Source: Lobosporangium transversale (taxonomy: Eukaryota; Mortierellomycota; Mortierellomycetes; Mortierellales; Mortierellaceae). Taken from it: a stretch of DNA of 64,000 bases. Under the pieces are notes generated by a model that was not told the DNA's origin, did not search any database, and was given only the letters and a program-made list of their open reading frames with translations. Where the stretch lies: the NCBI RefSeq assembly GCF_002105155.1, contig NW_019028993.1, positions 186,001 through 250,000 on the forward strand, given 5' to 3'. A program made the translations under genes and the position numbers. Within the stretch, counting starts at the first letter, position 1; each line of letters starts with the position of its first letter. This document shows positions 22,963-33,363 of this stretch, in pieces.

Positions 22963-23213
22963 AATAGCGAGTTTTCGCAACTGCGTTTTTACATCAAAAT
23001 TTACATCGGGAAGTGAAAAAAAAACCTTAAAACACAACTCTATTTTTTAAAAACCAGCTTGTCGTAAATTTGTAATGTAAACCACATCAAGATCCGTATT
23101 TCCTGTACTTTTACATCAAGCCCAGAATTGCTTAATTTAGCCAAAAAACTATATAAAATTGCCAATTATATATTTTTCCCAAAAAAAGACGCGTTCTATC
23201 AGACTAGAATTCA

Positions 23214-24188
23214 ATGCCATCAAGAGACCTCTGCTCTATTAGTCATCAATGCTCAAACCTGAAGTCATTTAAAACGATGGCATGTGGTGTTCACGAAGCT
23301 TTACTCTCTGCTCTTCCTTTCACCGAAAACTTTAGCACATATCAGAAAGTTTCTACAATGAACACTTACACAACACATGATGAGTTGTACAACGAGGCTT
23401 CCTTTGAGGATTTATCGATTGAGGACACGCTCCAAGCGAATTCTGTGGGTGATATAGAGGAAGCGGGATCAGATTCTGAATCACCTTTATCACCTTCTAA
23501 GTCACGAAAAAAGCCGTGCCGATTGTTCATGCAGCCGCTACACGAAAAAGTTCTTCTTCAGGCAATTATCAGCAATCCTCCGTTTGCTAAGGATGATAGG
23601 ACAGTTAATCAACGGTGGCAGAGTGTTGTCGATCGAGTTCAACAGACAGATTTATCTCCCCTCCGCATTGGCCCGCCTATTTACAGCGGCGTTACAGTAC
23701 GCAATGCTAGAAGCGCATGGGAAGCGATGGCACAGGATCATAAAAAATATTTAAGAGAAAAAGCTGCGGCGACTGGTATTATTGGAGAAGAGGACGAGCG
23801 CCGTCATTTAATCAACCTGGCATATGAGCTGGAGCAGGAAGCTCACCAACAAAGAACAAACAATCTAGAGAATCGTAAGCGTGTTCATGAAGCATATCTG
23901 CAGAACAACAGAGATGGTGAGGCTTTGCGAGAAGCTGCTATGTCGCGAGCCGCACGAAAACGTTCTTCAGATTCTTCCGAAACCTCATCTTCGACGGACA
24001 TAAGTCGACAACGGAAAATGAGACGCACAAGGGATAATAGCGAGCTGAGCAAGCTAGTTATTGAAACAAAAGAATATTTGGAGTATTCAAAAGCCGCTGA
24101 AGCAGAACATCGTGCCGACATCAAAGAGATATTGAGGGCTGTGCAGAGTAGTTGTGCAGCACTCCATGAACTATTAGCAAAGAAATAA
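23214..24188 (+). CDS. Harbinger accessory DNA-binding protein
   Basis: 324 residues, one exon. The first 100 residues are polar and acidic. Residues about 105-185 contain HEKVLLQAIISNPPF, NQRWQSVVDRVQ and ARSAWEAMAQDHKKY, the tryptophan spacing of a Myb/SANT- or MADF-like trihelix domain. The rest is charged and predicted helical, with a basic patch (AARKRSS) and coiled-coil character toward the end. In PIF/Harbinger elements this protein binds the transposase and brings it to the nucleus and the element ends. Its position inside the repeats, convergent with the transposase gene, supports that role. The frame looks intact. Confidence 0.8.
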   Translation: MPSRDLCSISHQCSNLKSFKTMACGVHEALLSALPFTENFSTYQKVSTMNTYTTHDELYNEASFEDLSIEDTLQANSVGDIEEAGSDSESPLSPSKSRKKPCRLFMQPLHEKVLLQAIISNPPFAKDDRTVNQRWQSVVDRVQQTDLSPLRIGPPIYSGVTVRNARSAWEAMAQDHKKYLREKAAATGIIGEEDERRHLINLAYELEQEAHQQRTNNLENRKRVHEAYLQNNRDGEALREAAMSRAARKRSSDSSETSSSTDISRQRKMRRTRDNSELSKLVIETKEYLEYSKAAEAEHRADIKEILRAVQSSCAALHELLAKK

Positions 24189-24196
24189 AAAAAATT

Positions 24197-25300
24197 TTAT
24201 TCGTGATAAGGAACCTCATCGTATAGATCAGGCCGAATATATTCATCAATTGCAGGGGGATCTACTTCAAAATGGGATGATGTGTTTGATCCATAGTAGC
24301 ATGTATGGATATTTGTGAAGATCACTGCACATTGATAGCATCGGGCAACAGGGGAAAGCAACACTTTGAGGTTTTTTTTGAAATCAATAAAGGCGAATAA
24401 TCCCGCAACTTTACCAAATCCCCATTCGACAGCTATTCGATGTTTGGACATGGAGCTATTGAAAGGCTGTTGCAGTGGAGTTAATGGAACAGGAGCTGTT
24501 CTATATGGTATCAGTACGTGTTGTGTAAGCATATAAGCTGGGTCTCCATAAATAGCGAGAGGTTCCCTGTCTTCTGTCCAAGCATGTTCCTCTAAAACCT
24601 CCTGTAAACCAGATGTCCGCATTATGGTCAGATCATGAGTCCTTCCATCAAAAGGGCCTCGCAAGTCAACGATTATTCCGTCGGGAGTCAGGACGGATTG
24701 ATACTTGAAACCATGGCTGTGATAGTGGCCATTGTAAATTGAACGCTGGCCAAAACTTGGGCGAGCAGAGGCGCGTAATGTACCATCAACGAAAGCAAAA
24801 CAACAATCTAATGGAGCGCCAGCACTAAATATTTTACTTGCAAACCCGGAAAGCACAGCGGGGGTGAGTCGGATAGGGTCGAAGGTAAGGAGTCTTGCCC
24901 ATCGGATGGTTACAAACCGAACAACAAGGTTAAATATTCTACTAAGGGCCGGAATAGAGCGACCGAAGACTTGCATTGCGGTGTAGAGTCGACAAGGATA
25001 TGCAAGTCGATACAGCAAGATAGCTAACCCTTCAAAAGCATCAACAATGTCGCGTTGAATAGTTTGAAAGTACTCAGGAAACCGAAGGTGAGTAATTATT
25101 TCTCGCATTTGTCCTTTGGAAAATCTGAATATCATACGAAAATCTGCATCAGAAAGAGCATCCAAATCGATACGATTATTATGGAGCCGAGGTACCTGAA
25201 AGTCGACAATGCCCTCGTAATTGTCATTCTCGTCTTCGTCAAGGAACTGCTGGAGGTTGGCGAGGTTTGAGAGAATGGTTGCAAAGTGGACGTTTGACAT
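24197..25300 (-). CDS. Harbinger DDE transposase (DDE_Tnp_4 type)
   Basis: 367 residues with no frame break. An N-terminal helical part with LAILLYRLAYPCRLYTAM is followed by the DDE nuclease core: FAFVDGTLR gives the first Asp, LRGPFDGRTHDLTIM is the block after it, GDPAYML carries the second Asp, and RIAVEWGFGKV the final Glu. This is the HARBI1-like nuclease family, which cuts at the terminal repeats. All catalytic residues are present and the ends are intact, so the element may still be active or was lost recently. Confidence 0.9.
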   Translation of the reverse strand: MSNVHFATILSNLANLQQFLDEDENDNYEGIVDFQVPRLHNNRIDLDALSDADFRMIFRFSKGQMREIITHLRFPEYFQTIQRDIVDAFEGLAILLYRLAYPCRLYTAMQVFGRSIPALSRIFNLVVRFVTIRWARLLTFDPIRLTPAVLSGFASKIFSAGAPLDCCFAFVDGTLRASARPSFGQRSIYNGHYHSHGFKYQSVLTPDGIIVDLRGPFDGRTHDLTIMRTSGLQEVLEEHAWTEDREPLAIYGDPAYMLTQHVLIPYRTAPVPLTPLQQPFNSSMSKHRIAVEWGFGKVAGLFAFIDFKKNLKVLLSPVARCYQCAVIFTNIHTCYYGSNTSSHFEVDPPAIDEYIRPDLYDEVPYHE

Positions 25301-25503
25301 GTTGGCGATTTTTTTATTTTACAGGGCGAAGTATTTATTTAAAAATCAGTCACAGTGTTAGAAATACATGGAAAAATGTTCTGTGTATTATTAATGGCGA
25401 AAATGAAAATGGCCATTTTTTCGAAAACACATCAAGCCCATTTAAGTTCATTCTCAGCTGATGTAAATCCTTGATGTAAATTTGGTTGCGAAAACTCGCT
25501 AAT

Positions 25504-25812
25504 GAGTGAATCCGACATTTGTGCCAAAGGACTCGTGGAAAAAAAGAAAAAATCCGGCGAAAAATTACTCCGGGAATATCATGATCATTTAAATCGCTAT
25601 CATTCAAGCACCCCTATTGAGATCAAATTAACCTTTTCTCATTCATCGTGATCCCACGTCAGAAATGGCCTTTATCACTCCCTGTAAAAAAAGGTTTTCC
25701 CCCCGTACATCTGTATTGCGACACTGCAAGACGTGTAAAGAATGCCAAAAATTAATCGAAAATTATGCACCGCCGGGCCCTCCTGTCTCGGAAGCCAATA
25801 CTTCAGCAGATA
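25504..25812 (+). pseudogene. Small conserved module, broken copy 1
   Basis: It matches 49657-49990 in the same orientation. It encodes CAKGLVEKKKK, LLREYHDHLNRYH and, in another frame, RTSVLRHCKTCKECQKLIEN, which looks like a short Cys/His zinc-binding end. Harbinger inserted at the position of its start codon (the AAT duplication overlaps aATG). Frame shifts separate its two halves. The family is unknown to me. Confidence 0.5.
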
Positions 25813-25998
25813 GCCATCTCTTATATTAAAATACTACAAAAAATTGTGTGACAGCCAAAAAAGGTGACTTTGAAAAGGCGAAGTGACTGGTGGGATACGA
25901 TGAAACAAAAATAAACAAAAGAGAAACAAAAATAAACGATGAAACAAAAAAAAAAAAAAAAAAAAAAAAAAAGCATGTATCATGAAGCTTCTTTGATA

Positions 25999-27549
25999 CA
26001 GTGGCTTCCAATATTGTCCAAGTGTTCCATTCTTCCAAAGGAAAACTATAAGTGTTCAACAGTGAGCAGCGCTTGTGCCCTTGGATCCTAGATGGGAGCA
26101 ACCTGGAAGACATACTTTATTTGCTCAAAACCTATTAGCGCTCCTGCTTGTTTCTGATAGCTTTTCACTACTTTGAAATTTTCCTCTCATTTGGACAATT
26201 TTTTAACCATCGTTTTTTTTCACCTATCAAAACCTCGTATTGCCCCCTTTCGCCCTTATGACTGCTAACATCCGCTCAGGCATACTTCTTATCAGATTGC
26301 GGCAGACCTCCTTCGGTGTCTCCTCCTCCCATATCTGGCTCACTCTTTCCCAGAGTTCCAGCATGCCTTCTGGAATGGTCCCATGTTCGCGAATTTTTTT
26401 TTTTTAAATGATCCCACAAATGCTCAATAGGGTTTAGGTCTGGTGAATTGGTCAATCCAATAGAGGCAAGGTAGGTTGTGACTCTCTTAGCCGTATGCTT
26501 TGAATCGTTGTCTTGTTGGAAGATAAATTGTTCTGGATCAATGTTGTACCAATCCACAGTATTCAATAGCTCGTCCTGGAGGATACGAATATACAGCTCG
26601 AAGTCCAGCGTGGAGTCGACCTTGGCCAAGTAGCCCGGCCCATCCCACGTCATGCAGCCCCAAACCATGATCGAACCACCACCATATTTGACTGTGAGCG
26701 AAACTAACTTTGGGTCAATATCGGCCGCCTTCACCTTTGGTTCATTATTTGTTTTCACCCAAACATAGCGCATGCCATCAGAAGATATCCTACAAATTTT
26801 GGACTCATCGGACCAAATTACTCGCTTCCAACCAGCTTTGGTCCTGTTTTTGTGCTGGAGAGCAAAGTCCAGTCGAGCTTTCTTTTGACGTTTTGTTAGC
26901 CTAGGCTTCTTGACGGCTTTTTTAGCTTCCATGCCTATATCTCTCAGCGCCCGACGCACCGTATTAGCTGACACCGGATCTTCGTCCTCATCGTTATAGA
27001 GTCTGGTAGCATCGACAGCTGATGAGACTACACCACGGTGAAGCAACAATCGAATATAATATGCATTCCGGTAATCGAACTTCCGCCCTAATGTCTTGGA
27101 GATACTATGGACTGAGGACTTGGATATGCCTACTTCTGTGGCAACCTGACGGATGGACTTGTGCTGCTCGAGTAAATGGAGAGCATCCTCAACAACGGAA
27201 GCTTTGATTGGCTTCATCTTTGGAATGTTTAGAAAGAGTAACGTAGGCTCCTAGAAGAGTGTAGGTGAAGAGTATCTACCCAAGTGTGTGGGAGATAATT
27301 TGAAAAAAATTCAGCAAAGGTGCGTAAAATAAGTGATGGTTATATAATTGTCCAAATGAGATTAAATACTTTTGTCAATGAAAAACCATGGTGAATGAGA
27401 CTAGAGATATTTTAAACTGAACCAGTCCACGTATCATTGGCATACTTGTTTACTCTGATAAAAATAAAAGTGCAAGCAACCATCGCTATTATTCTAATCA
27501 AGACGGAAAACATGAGCGTGGAACATTTGGACAAATTTGGAAGCCACTG
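25999..27549. mobile_element. Tc1/mariner element, family B
   Basis: Ends read CAGTGGCTTCCAA on both sides, with similarity for about 31 bp, and TA flanks at 25997-25998 and 27550-27551. Length is 1551 bp with one transposase gene on the minus strand. A right-end fragment of the same family lies at 44603-44871. Confidence 0.85.
26227..27217 (-). pseudogene. Tc1-like transposase, family B, frameshifted
   Basis: The frame starting at 27217 has an N-terminal helix-turn-helix (IRQVATEVGISKSSVHSISK), then VIWSDESKICRI (first Asp), FIFQQDNDSKHTAK (second Asp) and SPDLNPIEHLW (Glu), a DD34E triad. Just after HLWDHLKKK the frame shifts in an A run (minus strand, about 26406-26394). The correct C-terminus continues in another frame (LELWERVSQIW, AVIRAKGGN) to a TGA at 26229-26227. 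A few residues before NSPDLNP also seem lost. The shifted frame ends at about 26276. Confidence 0.85.
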
Positions 27550-27551
27550 TA

Positions 27552-27644
27552 CTTATTGATAAAATGCAAACAAGCTTTTATGTGTCGCCGACGTAAAGCT
27601 AGTTTACGTACACGCCTCTTTGCTGTCACTCTTAACTCCTTGAG
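27552..27644 (-). mobile_element. Tc1 family A remnant, left part
   Basis: The sequence matches the transposase gene of family A (compare 51493-51585) and continues beyond the chromovirus insertion at 38180. The last five bases, ttgag, are duplicated at 38180-38184. It is therefore the old insertion site of the large retrotransposon nest. Confidence 0.8.
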
Positions 27645-27839
27645 TGCAAAAATCAAGGTAGTGTTCTAGGGGGATCTAAGGGTGCAATAAAGGTATCTTT
27701 ATTCAGGGGGAACTATGCTACAGAACTAGATAGAAAAGTAGACCTATTTATACTAGTTAATATCCTGTTGCAAGGAATGCTCTAGAAATATGGGCGAAAT
27801 ACTATGTTGCACAAAATTATTATAGTGATTTCGCTTGCA
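27645..27839 (-). repeat. 3' LTR of outer Gypsy-1
   Basis: 195 bp, starting tgcaaaaatcaagg on the plus strand and ending tcgcttgca. It carries a tataaata-type box and an aataaa signal on the coding strand. It is nearly identical to the three other LTRs of this family in the window. Confidence 0.9.
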
Positions 27840-27863
27840 TCCTTCCCGTCATGAAGAAACCTA

Positions 27864-30800
27864 TTATCTTGTTTTTCTTGAAGCCTCAAAGACGGCAAGC
27901 GCCTCTTTAGCGTTTGCGAGCGAAGATTTTGTTTCCCAAGTGGCTTCATCTAATGGATAGCCTTTCCAAAGAACGAGCCACTTAGGAGTTTTGCCAAACA
28001 TTTTGAAGTCAATGATTTTGTCGACTTCATACTCCTCTTCTCCATCTACAAGCTCGGGGGCAGGGCGTGGTGGTAAGCGGTCGCCGAATTCACGAGGTGA
28101 CTCAATATAGGGGCGAAGCAGATCGGCATTAAAGACTGGATGCTGATGCATGTCAGGCGGTAGTTCCAGCTTGTAGGCATTTTCATTGACCTTCGAAATG
28201 ATCTTGTAAGGGCCTATGTACTCAGGTTCCAGTTTCTGCGACGGCCATGTCCCGCGACAGAGATGTTTTCCGAGCTTAAGAGCACCATGTCACCCACAGC
28301 AAACGTAGCAGGCCTGCGAGTTTTGTCCGCTTGGGCCTTTTGCCTATTCTGCGCTTCGATGATGGCATCCTGAGCTAGCGCCAAATTCATCGACTGGGTT
28401 TGAACAAAATCACTGACAGCCGGAACATTGGTATCAGGTGGCTTTAAAAGAGATCCAGGGACTAGTGGATGGTGACCATAGTTCAGAAAGAATGGGGAGA
28501 AGCCTGTCGTAGGATTGACAGAGTTGTTGTATGCGAACTCCATCATAGGCAGTAAAAGATCCCAGTCGTTTTGCTTGTACGATATGTAAGAGCGGAGCAT
28601 TTCTTCTAATGTTCTGTTGGCGCGCTCTGTTTGTCCGTCTGATTGTGGATGGAAGGCAGTAGACATGTTAAGTTTGGTGCCCATGAGCTTCATCAACGTT
28701 GTCCAGAACTTGCCGGTGAAACGTGAATCTCTGTCTGACACAATTGTCCGAGGCATGCCGTGCAGTCTAAAAACATTGTCGAAAAAGAGTCGTGCAACAT
28801 CAGAGGCAGTGTCGGTAGTTCGGCTAGCGCAGAAATGAACTTGCTTGGACAGTTTGTCCACAAAGACCGTAATCGCGTCAAAACCTCTGGCTGTCTTCGG
28901 AAGCTTGACAATGAAGTCCATTGTTACAGTATCCCATCGTTGGCTTGGAATTGCCAAAGGTTGGAAAAGCCCTGCAGGAGGCTTTAGTGAAGGCTTGTTA
29001 CGCTGGCATTGCTCACAGGAAGCAATGTATTTTTTTATATCCCTCGCCATGCGTGGCCAAAAATATGTTCGTCGCATGCTACTGTACGTTTTATCGAATC
29101 CCAAGTGGCCTGATATAGGAGCGTCGTGAGCGTCATGCAAGAGTTGTGAACGGAGTCCGTCGTCCTTGGGTATGCAGAGGCGAGGGCCTTGTCCAGCGTT
29201 GATCCAGAGTAGACCATCCACCACGAAGTAACGATCCGAGGTAGAGGCATCCTTATACTGATGCACGAGGGGACCTAGAATTGGATCGTGTAGGTAGCAA
29301 CTGGCTAGTTGTTTTCGAATGCCAGGGTCTAGATTGATATCCAAGGAGTTCAAAGTAGTAGGTGTAGCCTCCAAGTCCTTGAGGTCCGGTCTTCGTGAAA
29401 GAGCATCAGGGACGACGTTATCTTTACCAGGTTTATACTTGAATACGAAATCATACTCTTGAAGCAACTCCATCCATCTTGCTTGTCTGCGAGTCAAGTT
29501 CGGCTGGCTAGGAAAATGTTGTAGAGTGGCATGGTCGGTATAAACGACAAAGTGAGAACCATCAAGGTAGTATCGCCATGTCTTCAGAGCATGCACCACA
29601 GCCAGCAGTTCTTGTTCGTGTGTAGGATAGTTGCGTTCCGCTGGGTTGAGCTTGCGTGAAGTAAAAGCTACTGGTCGTGATTCACCATTTTGGTCCGTCT
29701 GGAACAGGACAGCACCAATTGCAAAGCCTGAAGCGTCTGTTTCGACTGCTGTAGAGAGGGCAGGATCGAATATCCTAAGAACTGGTGCTGAGCTCACTGC
29801 TCTTTTCAAAGTCTCAAAGGCGTCTTGTTGAGATTTTCCCCAGTGGAATTCCTTATTGCAGCCTAACAATTGTGTGAGGGGAAGAGCAATATCAGCGTAA
29901 TGAGAAATGTACTGATGGTAAAAATTAGTCAAACCAAGGAATTGCATCACATGTCGTTGGGTTGTTGGTACTGGCCATTCCCTTATTGCCTTGACAAGTC
30001 CGCCATTCGTCTTGAGTCCATCCTTGGAGATGACATGGCCTAGGAACTCAGTCTCTTCCTGCATGAAGGAACACTTGGATAATTTACAATAAAGCCCAGC
30101 TTGACGCAAGAGGGAGAGTACTTGTCGGATGTGCTCTAAGTGATCTTTCTCGTTATCGGAGTAAATTAAAATATCATCGAGATACACAACAACACATTTA
30201 TCAAGAAGTGGATCAAGTACGTTACGCATCATAGTCGAGAACGCTGCAGGTGCATTTGTAAGACCGAAAGGCACGACGTTAAACTCGTAGTGGCCATAGC
30301 GAGTTCGGAACGCGGTCTTGTGTTTATCATCAGGATGGACACGCATTTGATGATAGCCCGAGAGTAGATCCAGCTTGGTAAAACATTTAGCTGTTCTGAA
30401 TCTGTCGATCAATTCATCGATCCGTGGTAAGGGGTACCTGTTTTTCTTTGTGATCTTGTTCAGGCCCCGATAATCAACACACATTCGAAGCGAGCCATCC
30501 TTTTTCTTCACAAAGAGGACTGGAGCACCGTATGGTGAGGTGCTCGGTGAGATTAATCCTTTTTGTAAAAGATCAGTTAGCTGCTTCTTCAGTTCATCAA
30601 GCTCAGCGATCGACAATCTGATGACAGGTCGGACAGGTGGGTCAGCATAAGGGTCAGTCTCTATACGCATGCTATCACCTCTGTCAGGGGGAAGGCCATC
30701 GGGAAGTGTTGTAGGAAAGACATCAGGGAATTCGACTTGAACGATTTGCTTGATAGAGTCCGGTAGTTCAGAACTACTGCTAGAGATAGGTACTGGAACT

Positions 30801-31597
30801 CGAACTTGGGCGAGGAATACAGAGGCATCAGGTTCCGAGGCAACGGTAAGGAAGTTAAGAGCAGATATGACGGAAGATCGCTGTCTAGGCTTCCTGTCGA
30901 TGCCAGTGCAAGGCCACAAGACCGGGGTACCTTGGTATTCAAAATGCAGATCATTTGTTCGCCAATTGATGCGAGGGTTGATATCCGTCAGCCATGGTTT
31001 ACCCAAAATTAGGTCGTATTTGGATAGAGGATAAACAATGGCGTTGATTTTATCCTGATACGCGTTGCGGGCGAGGGTGAACGTGGCTGTGTGCTGAGCA
31101 ATTGTCTCGGTACCGTTGGGAAGAATGACAGGAATGGGTCTACCCTCAATTAGCGGAACATGTGTGTTCTCGCAGAAAGAGGAACTTATGACATTGCCTT
31201 CGGCCCCTCCATCTACAAGAATGCGCGCAGGTCGACCATTCACTGCTCCAATGAAAGTAAGGAGTCGGCGAGAGTTTTTATGTTTGTCATAGGTAAGGCT
31301 GAAGGATTGAAGGCGAATTTCGTTACGACAATGGGAGTGGCGATTGGATGAACTAGGGGTAGATGAATGAGTGGAAGTGAGTGAAGTGGAAACAGTGAAA
31401 GGATCAGTGGAGGGGAAAATAGGGTCGGAGAGGGGATTGTTTTTTAGCAATGAGGAATGAGTAGGGGAATGGGGATCAGGATGAGGTGAATACTTAGAGA
31501 GTAGATGTAAGGAAGTAGATGCAGTGGGAGCAATAGAGTGATCAGAAAGGGGCATGGATGTTATATTTGTGCACAAAGGATTTTTATTTGTAGTCAT
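27864..31597 (-). pseudogene. Gypsy-1 outer copy pol, frameshifted
   Basis: Polyprotein of retropepsin-like protease (ILVDGGAEGN), reverse transcriptase (LDLLSGYHQM and VYLDDILIYS), RNase H (TDASGFAIGAVL), integrase (HHCC then D, D, E) and chromodomain (LVLWKGYPLDEATWE). Compared with the inner copy, about 7 bp are lost at roughly 28235-28250, just after NISVAGH. The frame therefore ends at 28214, and the GPY/F and chromodomain part continues separately at 28151-27864. ATG at 31597 was chosen; the open frame begins one codon earlier with TTG. Confidence 0.9.
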
Positions 31598-31671
31598 CAA
31601 CTGTAACTGACCATGCCCTCTATTATCCAGGGCTTGAAGGCTGGGGCTAGAGGGGGCGAGGCAGGCCTGGT

Positions 31672-32054
31672 TTACTGCTCGCCCTCCTCTTTTCCCGACT
31701 CAGAAAGCGTATGGTCATTGTTTTCTATATTAAAGACAGAGGTGCGTTGGCATTGTTCGGCTCTATGACCTCGGTTCCGGCATCTGAAACAACGCCCCTC
31801 ACGAACGCAACGTTCTCGTTCAGCTGCTGTGAGCTTGGGTAGCGAGCTTGGCTTGGAGTGGTTTCTGTTTGGTCGTTGCTGATGGAGAGAGGTGTACAGG
31901 TTGGCAACCAACATTCTCATGTTATCGAGATCCATTGGTGTAGGGCCAGAATTATTCTCATGATGGGGTGATAAGGCGTTCGGGGCAGCGGATACAGGGG
32001 TGGCATCGATGGGATGTAGAATACTGTGGACAATGGTCGCCTGCTCAATGGCAT
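31672..32054 (-). pseudogene. Gypsy-1 outer copy gag, C-terminal half
   Basis: This continues the gag frame broken at 37324. It starts within IEQATIVHS and ends with the zinc knuckle CFRCRNRGHRAEQC and an acidic tail. The knuckle is in frame here, unlike in the inner copy. It is cut from its N-terminal half by the inserted element. Confidence 0.9.
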
Positions 32055-32249
32055 TGCAAGCGAAATCACTATAATAATTTTGTGCAACATAGTATTTCGC
32101 CCATATTTCTAGAGCATTCCTTGCAACAGGATATTAACTAGTATAAATAGGTCTACTTTTCTATCTAGTTCTGTAGCATAGTTCCCCCTGAATAAAGATA
32201 CCTTTATTGCACCCTTAGATCCCCCTAGAACACTACCTTGACTTTTGCA
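32055..32249 (+). repeat. 5' LTR of inner Gypsy-1
   Basis: 195 bp, TG...CA. Contains ctagtataaataggt (a TATA-type box) and aataaagat (polyadenylation-type signal), consistent with start and end of the genomic RNA inside the LTR. Confidence 0.93.
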
Positions 32250-32250
32250 T

Positions 32251-32273
32251 TGGTAGCAAAGGAAACCACGACC
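32251..32273 (+). promoter_or_regulatory. Primer binding site, Gypsy-1
   Basis: TGGTAGCAAAGGAAACCACG lies one base after the LTR. TGG pairs with the tRNA CCA end, and TGGTAGCA resembles the site used with initiator Met tRNA in other LTR elements. The identity of the tRNA is an inference. Confidence 0.7.
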
Positions 32274-32316
32274 ACACCCAGAGAACTACAATTACCATTG
32301 AATTTCACCCCTCGCC

Positions 32317-33289
32317 ATGGAACACTTGAATAACGCCCTTTCGTCCATCGATCTTCCTCTGAACATTCGCGAAGCCATAGCTACTGCTTTTAATCAGGCC
32401 CTCTCTACTGCTAAAGCCAACGAAGCCGCTGAGAATGACCTAGCCAGAACCCTCGCCACGGTCCTAAAGCCACAGAAGCCTACGCCTTACGAAGGAGCTA
32501 TTAACGCTGTTGCAGCCTTAAACTTTGTCGACAGCCTGGAGGAGTATTACACTATTGTCACACTCACGCCATCCAAATGGGTTCGATACGCTGTCCTCAG
32601 TCTCAATGGCGAAGCCAAGGCATGGTGGAGAGATTCCGGGTTGAATCTCGATACACCTTGGGCTGACTTCCGTAAAGCATTCCTCCGTCAGTTCACCCCT
32701 CCAGATTCTGCGAATGCAGCTCGCCGAGCGTTGGATAAACTTCGTCAGGGAAGGATGAGTGTGGCAGAATATACGAGCAAGTTTAGAAGCCACCTACGTC
32801 TGGCTACAAATCTCGACAAAGACTCTGCTTTGCAAAAATACATGCTAGGCCTTGAGCCCGAAACAAGCAAGCAGGTAAGACTTAGACAGCCAGAGACGTT
32901 GGACGATGCCATTGAGCAGGCGACCATTGTCCACAGTATTCTACATCCCATCGATGCCACCCCTGTATCCGCTACCCCGAACGCCTTATCACCCCATCAT
33001 GAGAATAATTCTGGCCCTACACCAATGGATCTCGATAACATGAGAATGTTGGTTGCCAACCTGTACACCTCTCTCCATCAGCAACGACCAAACAGAAACC
33101 ACTCCAAGCCAAGCTCGCTACCCAAGCTCACAGCAGCTGAACGAGAACGTTTGCGTTCGTGAGGGGCGTTGTTTCAGATGCCGGAACCGAGGTCATAGAG
33201 CCGAACAATGCCAACGCACCTCTGTCTTTAATATAGAAAACAATGACCATACGCTTTCTGAGTCGGGAAAAGAGGAGGGCGAGCAGTAA
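32317..33289 (+). pseudogene. Gypsy-1 inner copy gag, one-base frameshift
   Basis: It starts MEHLNNALSSIDLPLNIREA and has the retrotransposon gag core (WVRYAVLSLNGEAKAWWRDS, ADFRKAFLRQFTPP, LDKLRQGRMSVAEYTSKFR). After LTAAERER an extra T at about 33151-33153 moves the zinc knuckle out of frame, giving a stop at 33160-33162. The knuckle CFRCRNRGHRAEQC is still present in the next frame up to 33289. The outer copy lacks this insertion. Gag without its nucleocapsid end should not package RNA, so this copy would depend on others. Confidence 0.92.
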
Positions 33290-33363
33290 ACCAGGCCTGC
33301 CTCGCCCCCTCTAGCCCCAGCCTTCAAGCCCTGGATAATAGAGGGCATGGTCAGTTACAGTTG

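Larger units (their letters stand above)
22966..25500. mobile_element. Complete PIF/Harbinger transposon
   Basis: Terminal inverted repeats read AGCGAGTTTTCGCAAC at both ends, with looser similarity (tttacatca blocks) inside. The flanking 3-bp duplication is AAT (22963-22965 and 25501-25503); 3 bp is the Harbinger length. The element is 2535 bp and holds two convergent genes whose stops are 8 bases apart: the DNA-binding partner and the DDE nuclease. Confidence 0.9.

Noticed and set aside
25997..27551. Tc1 family B as an insertion into the family A remnant
   Set aside because: The right flank matches family A from 27552, but the left flank before 25997 does not clearly match the preceding family A sequence, so I do not claim it.
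28617..31351. Plus-strand frames across the outer Gypsy-1 pol
   Set aside because: They repeat identically as antisense frames of the inner copy (33610-36344), so they are shadows of pol.
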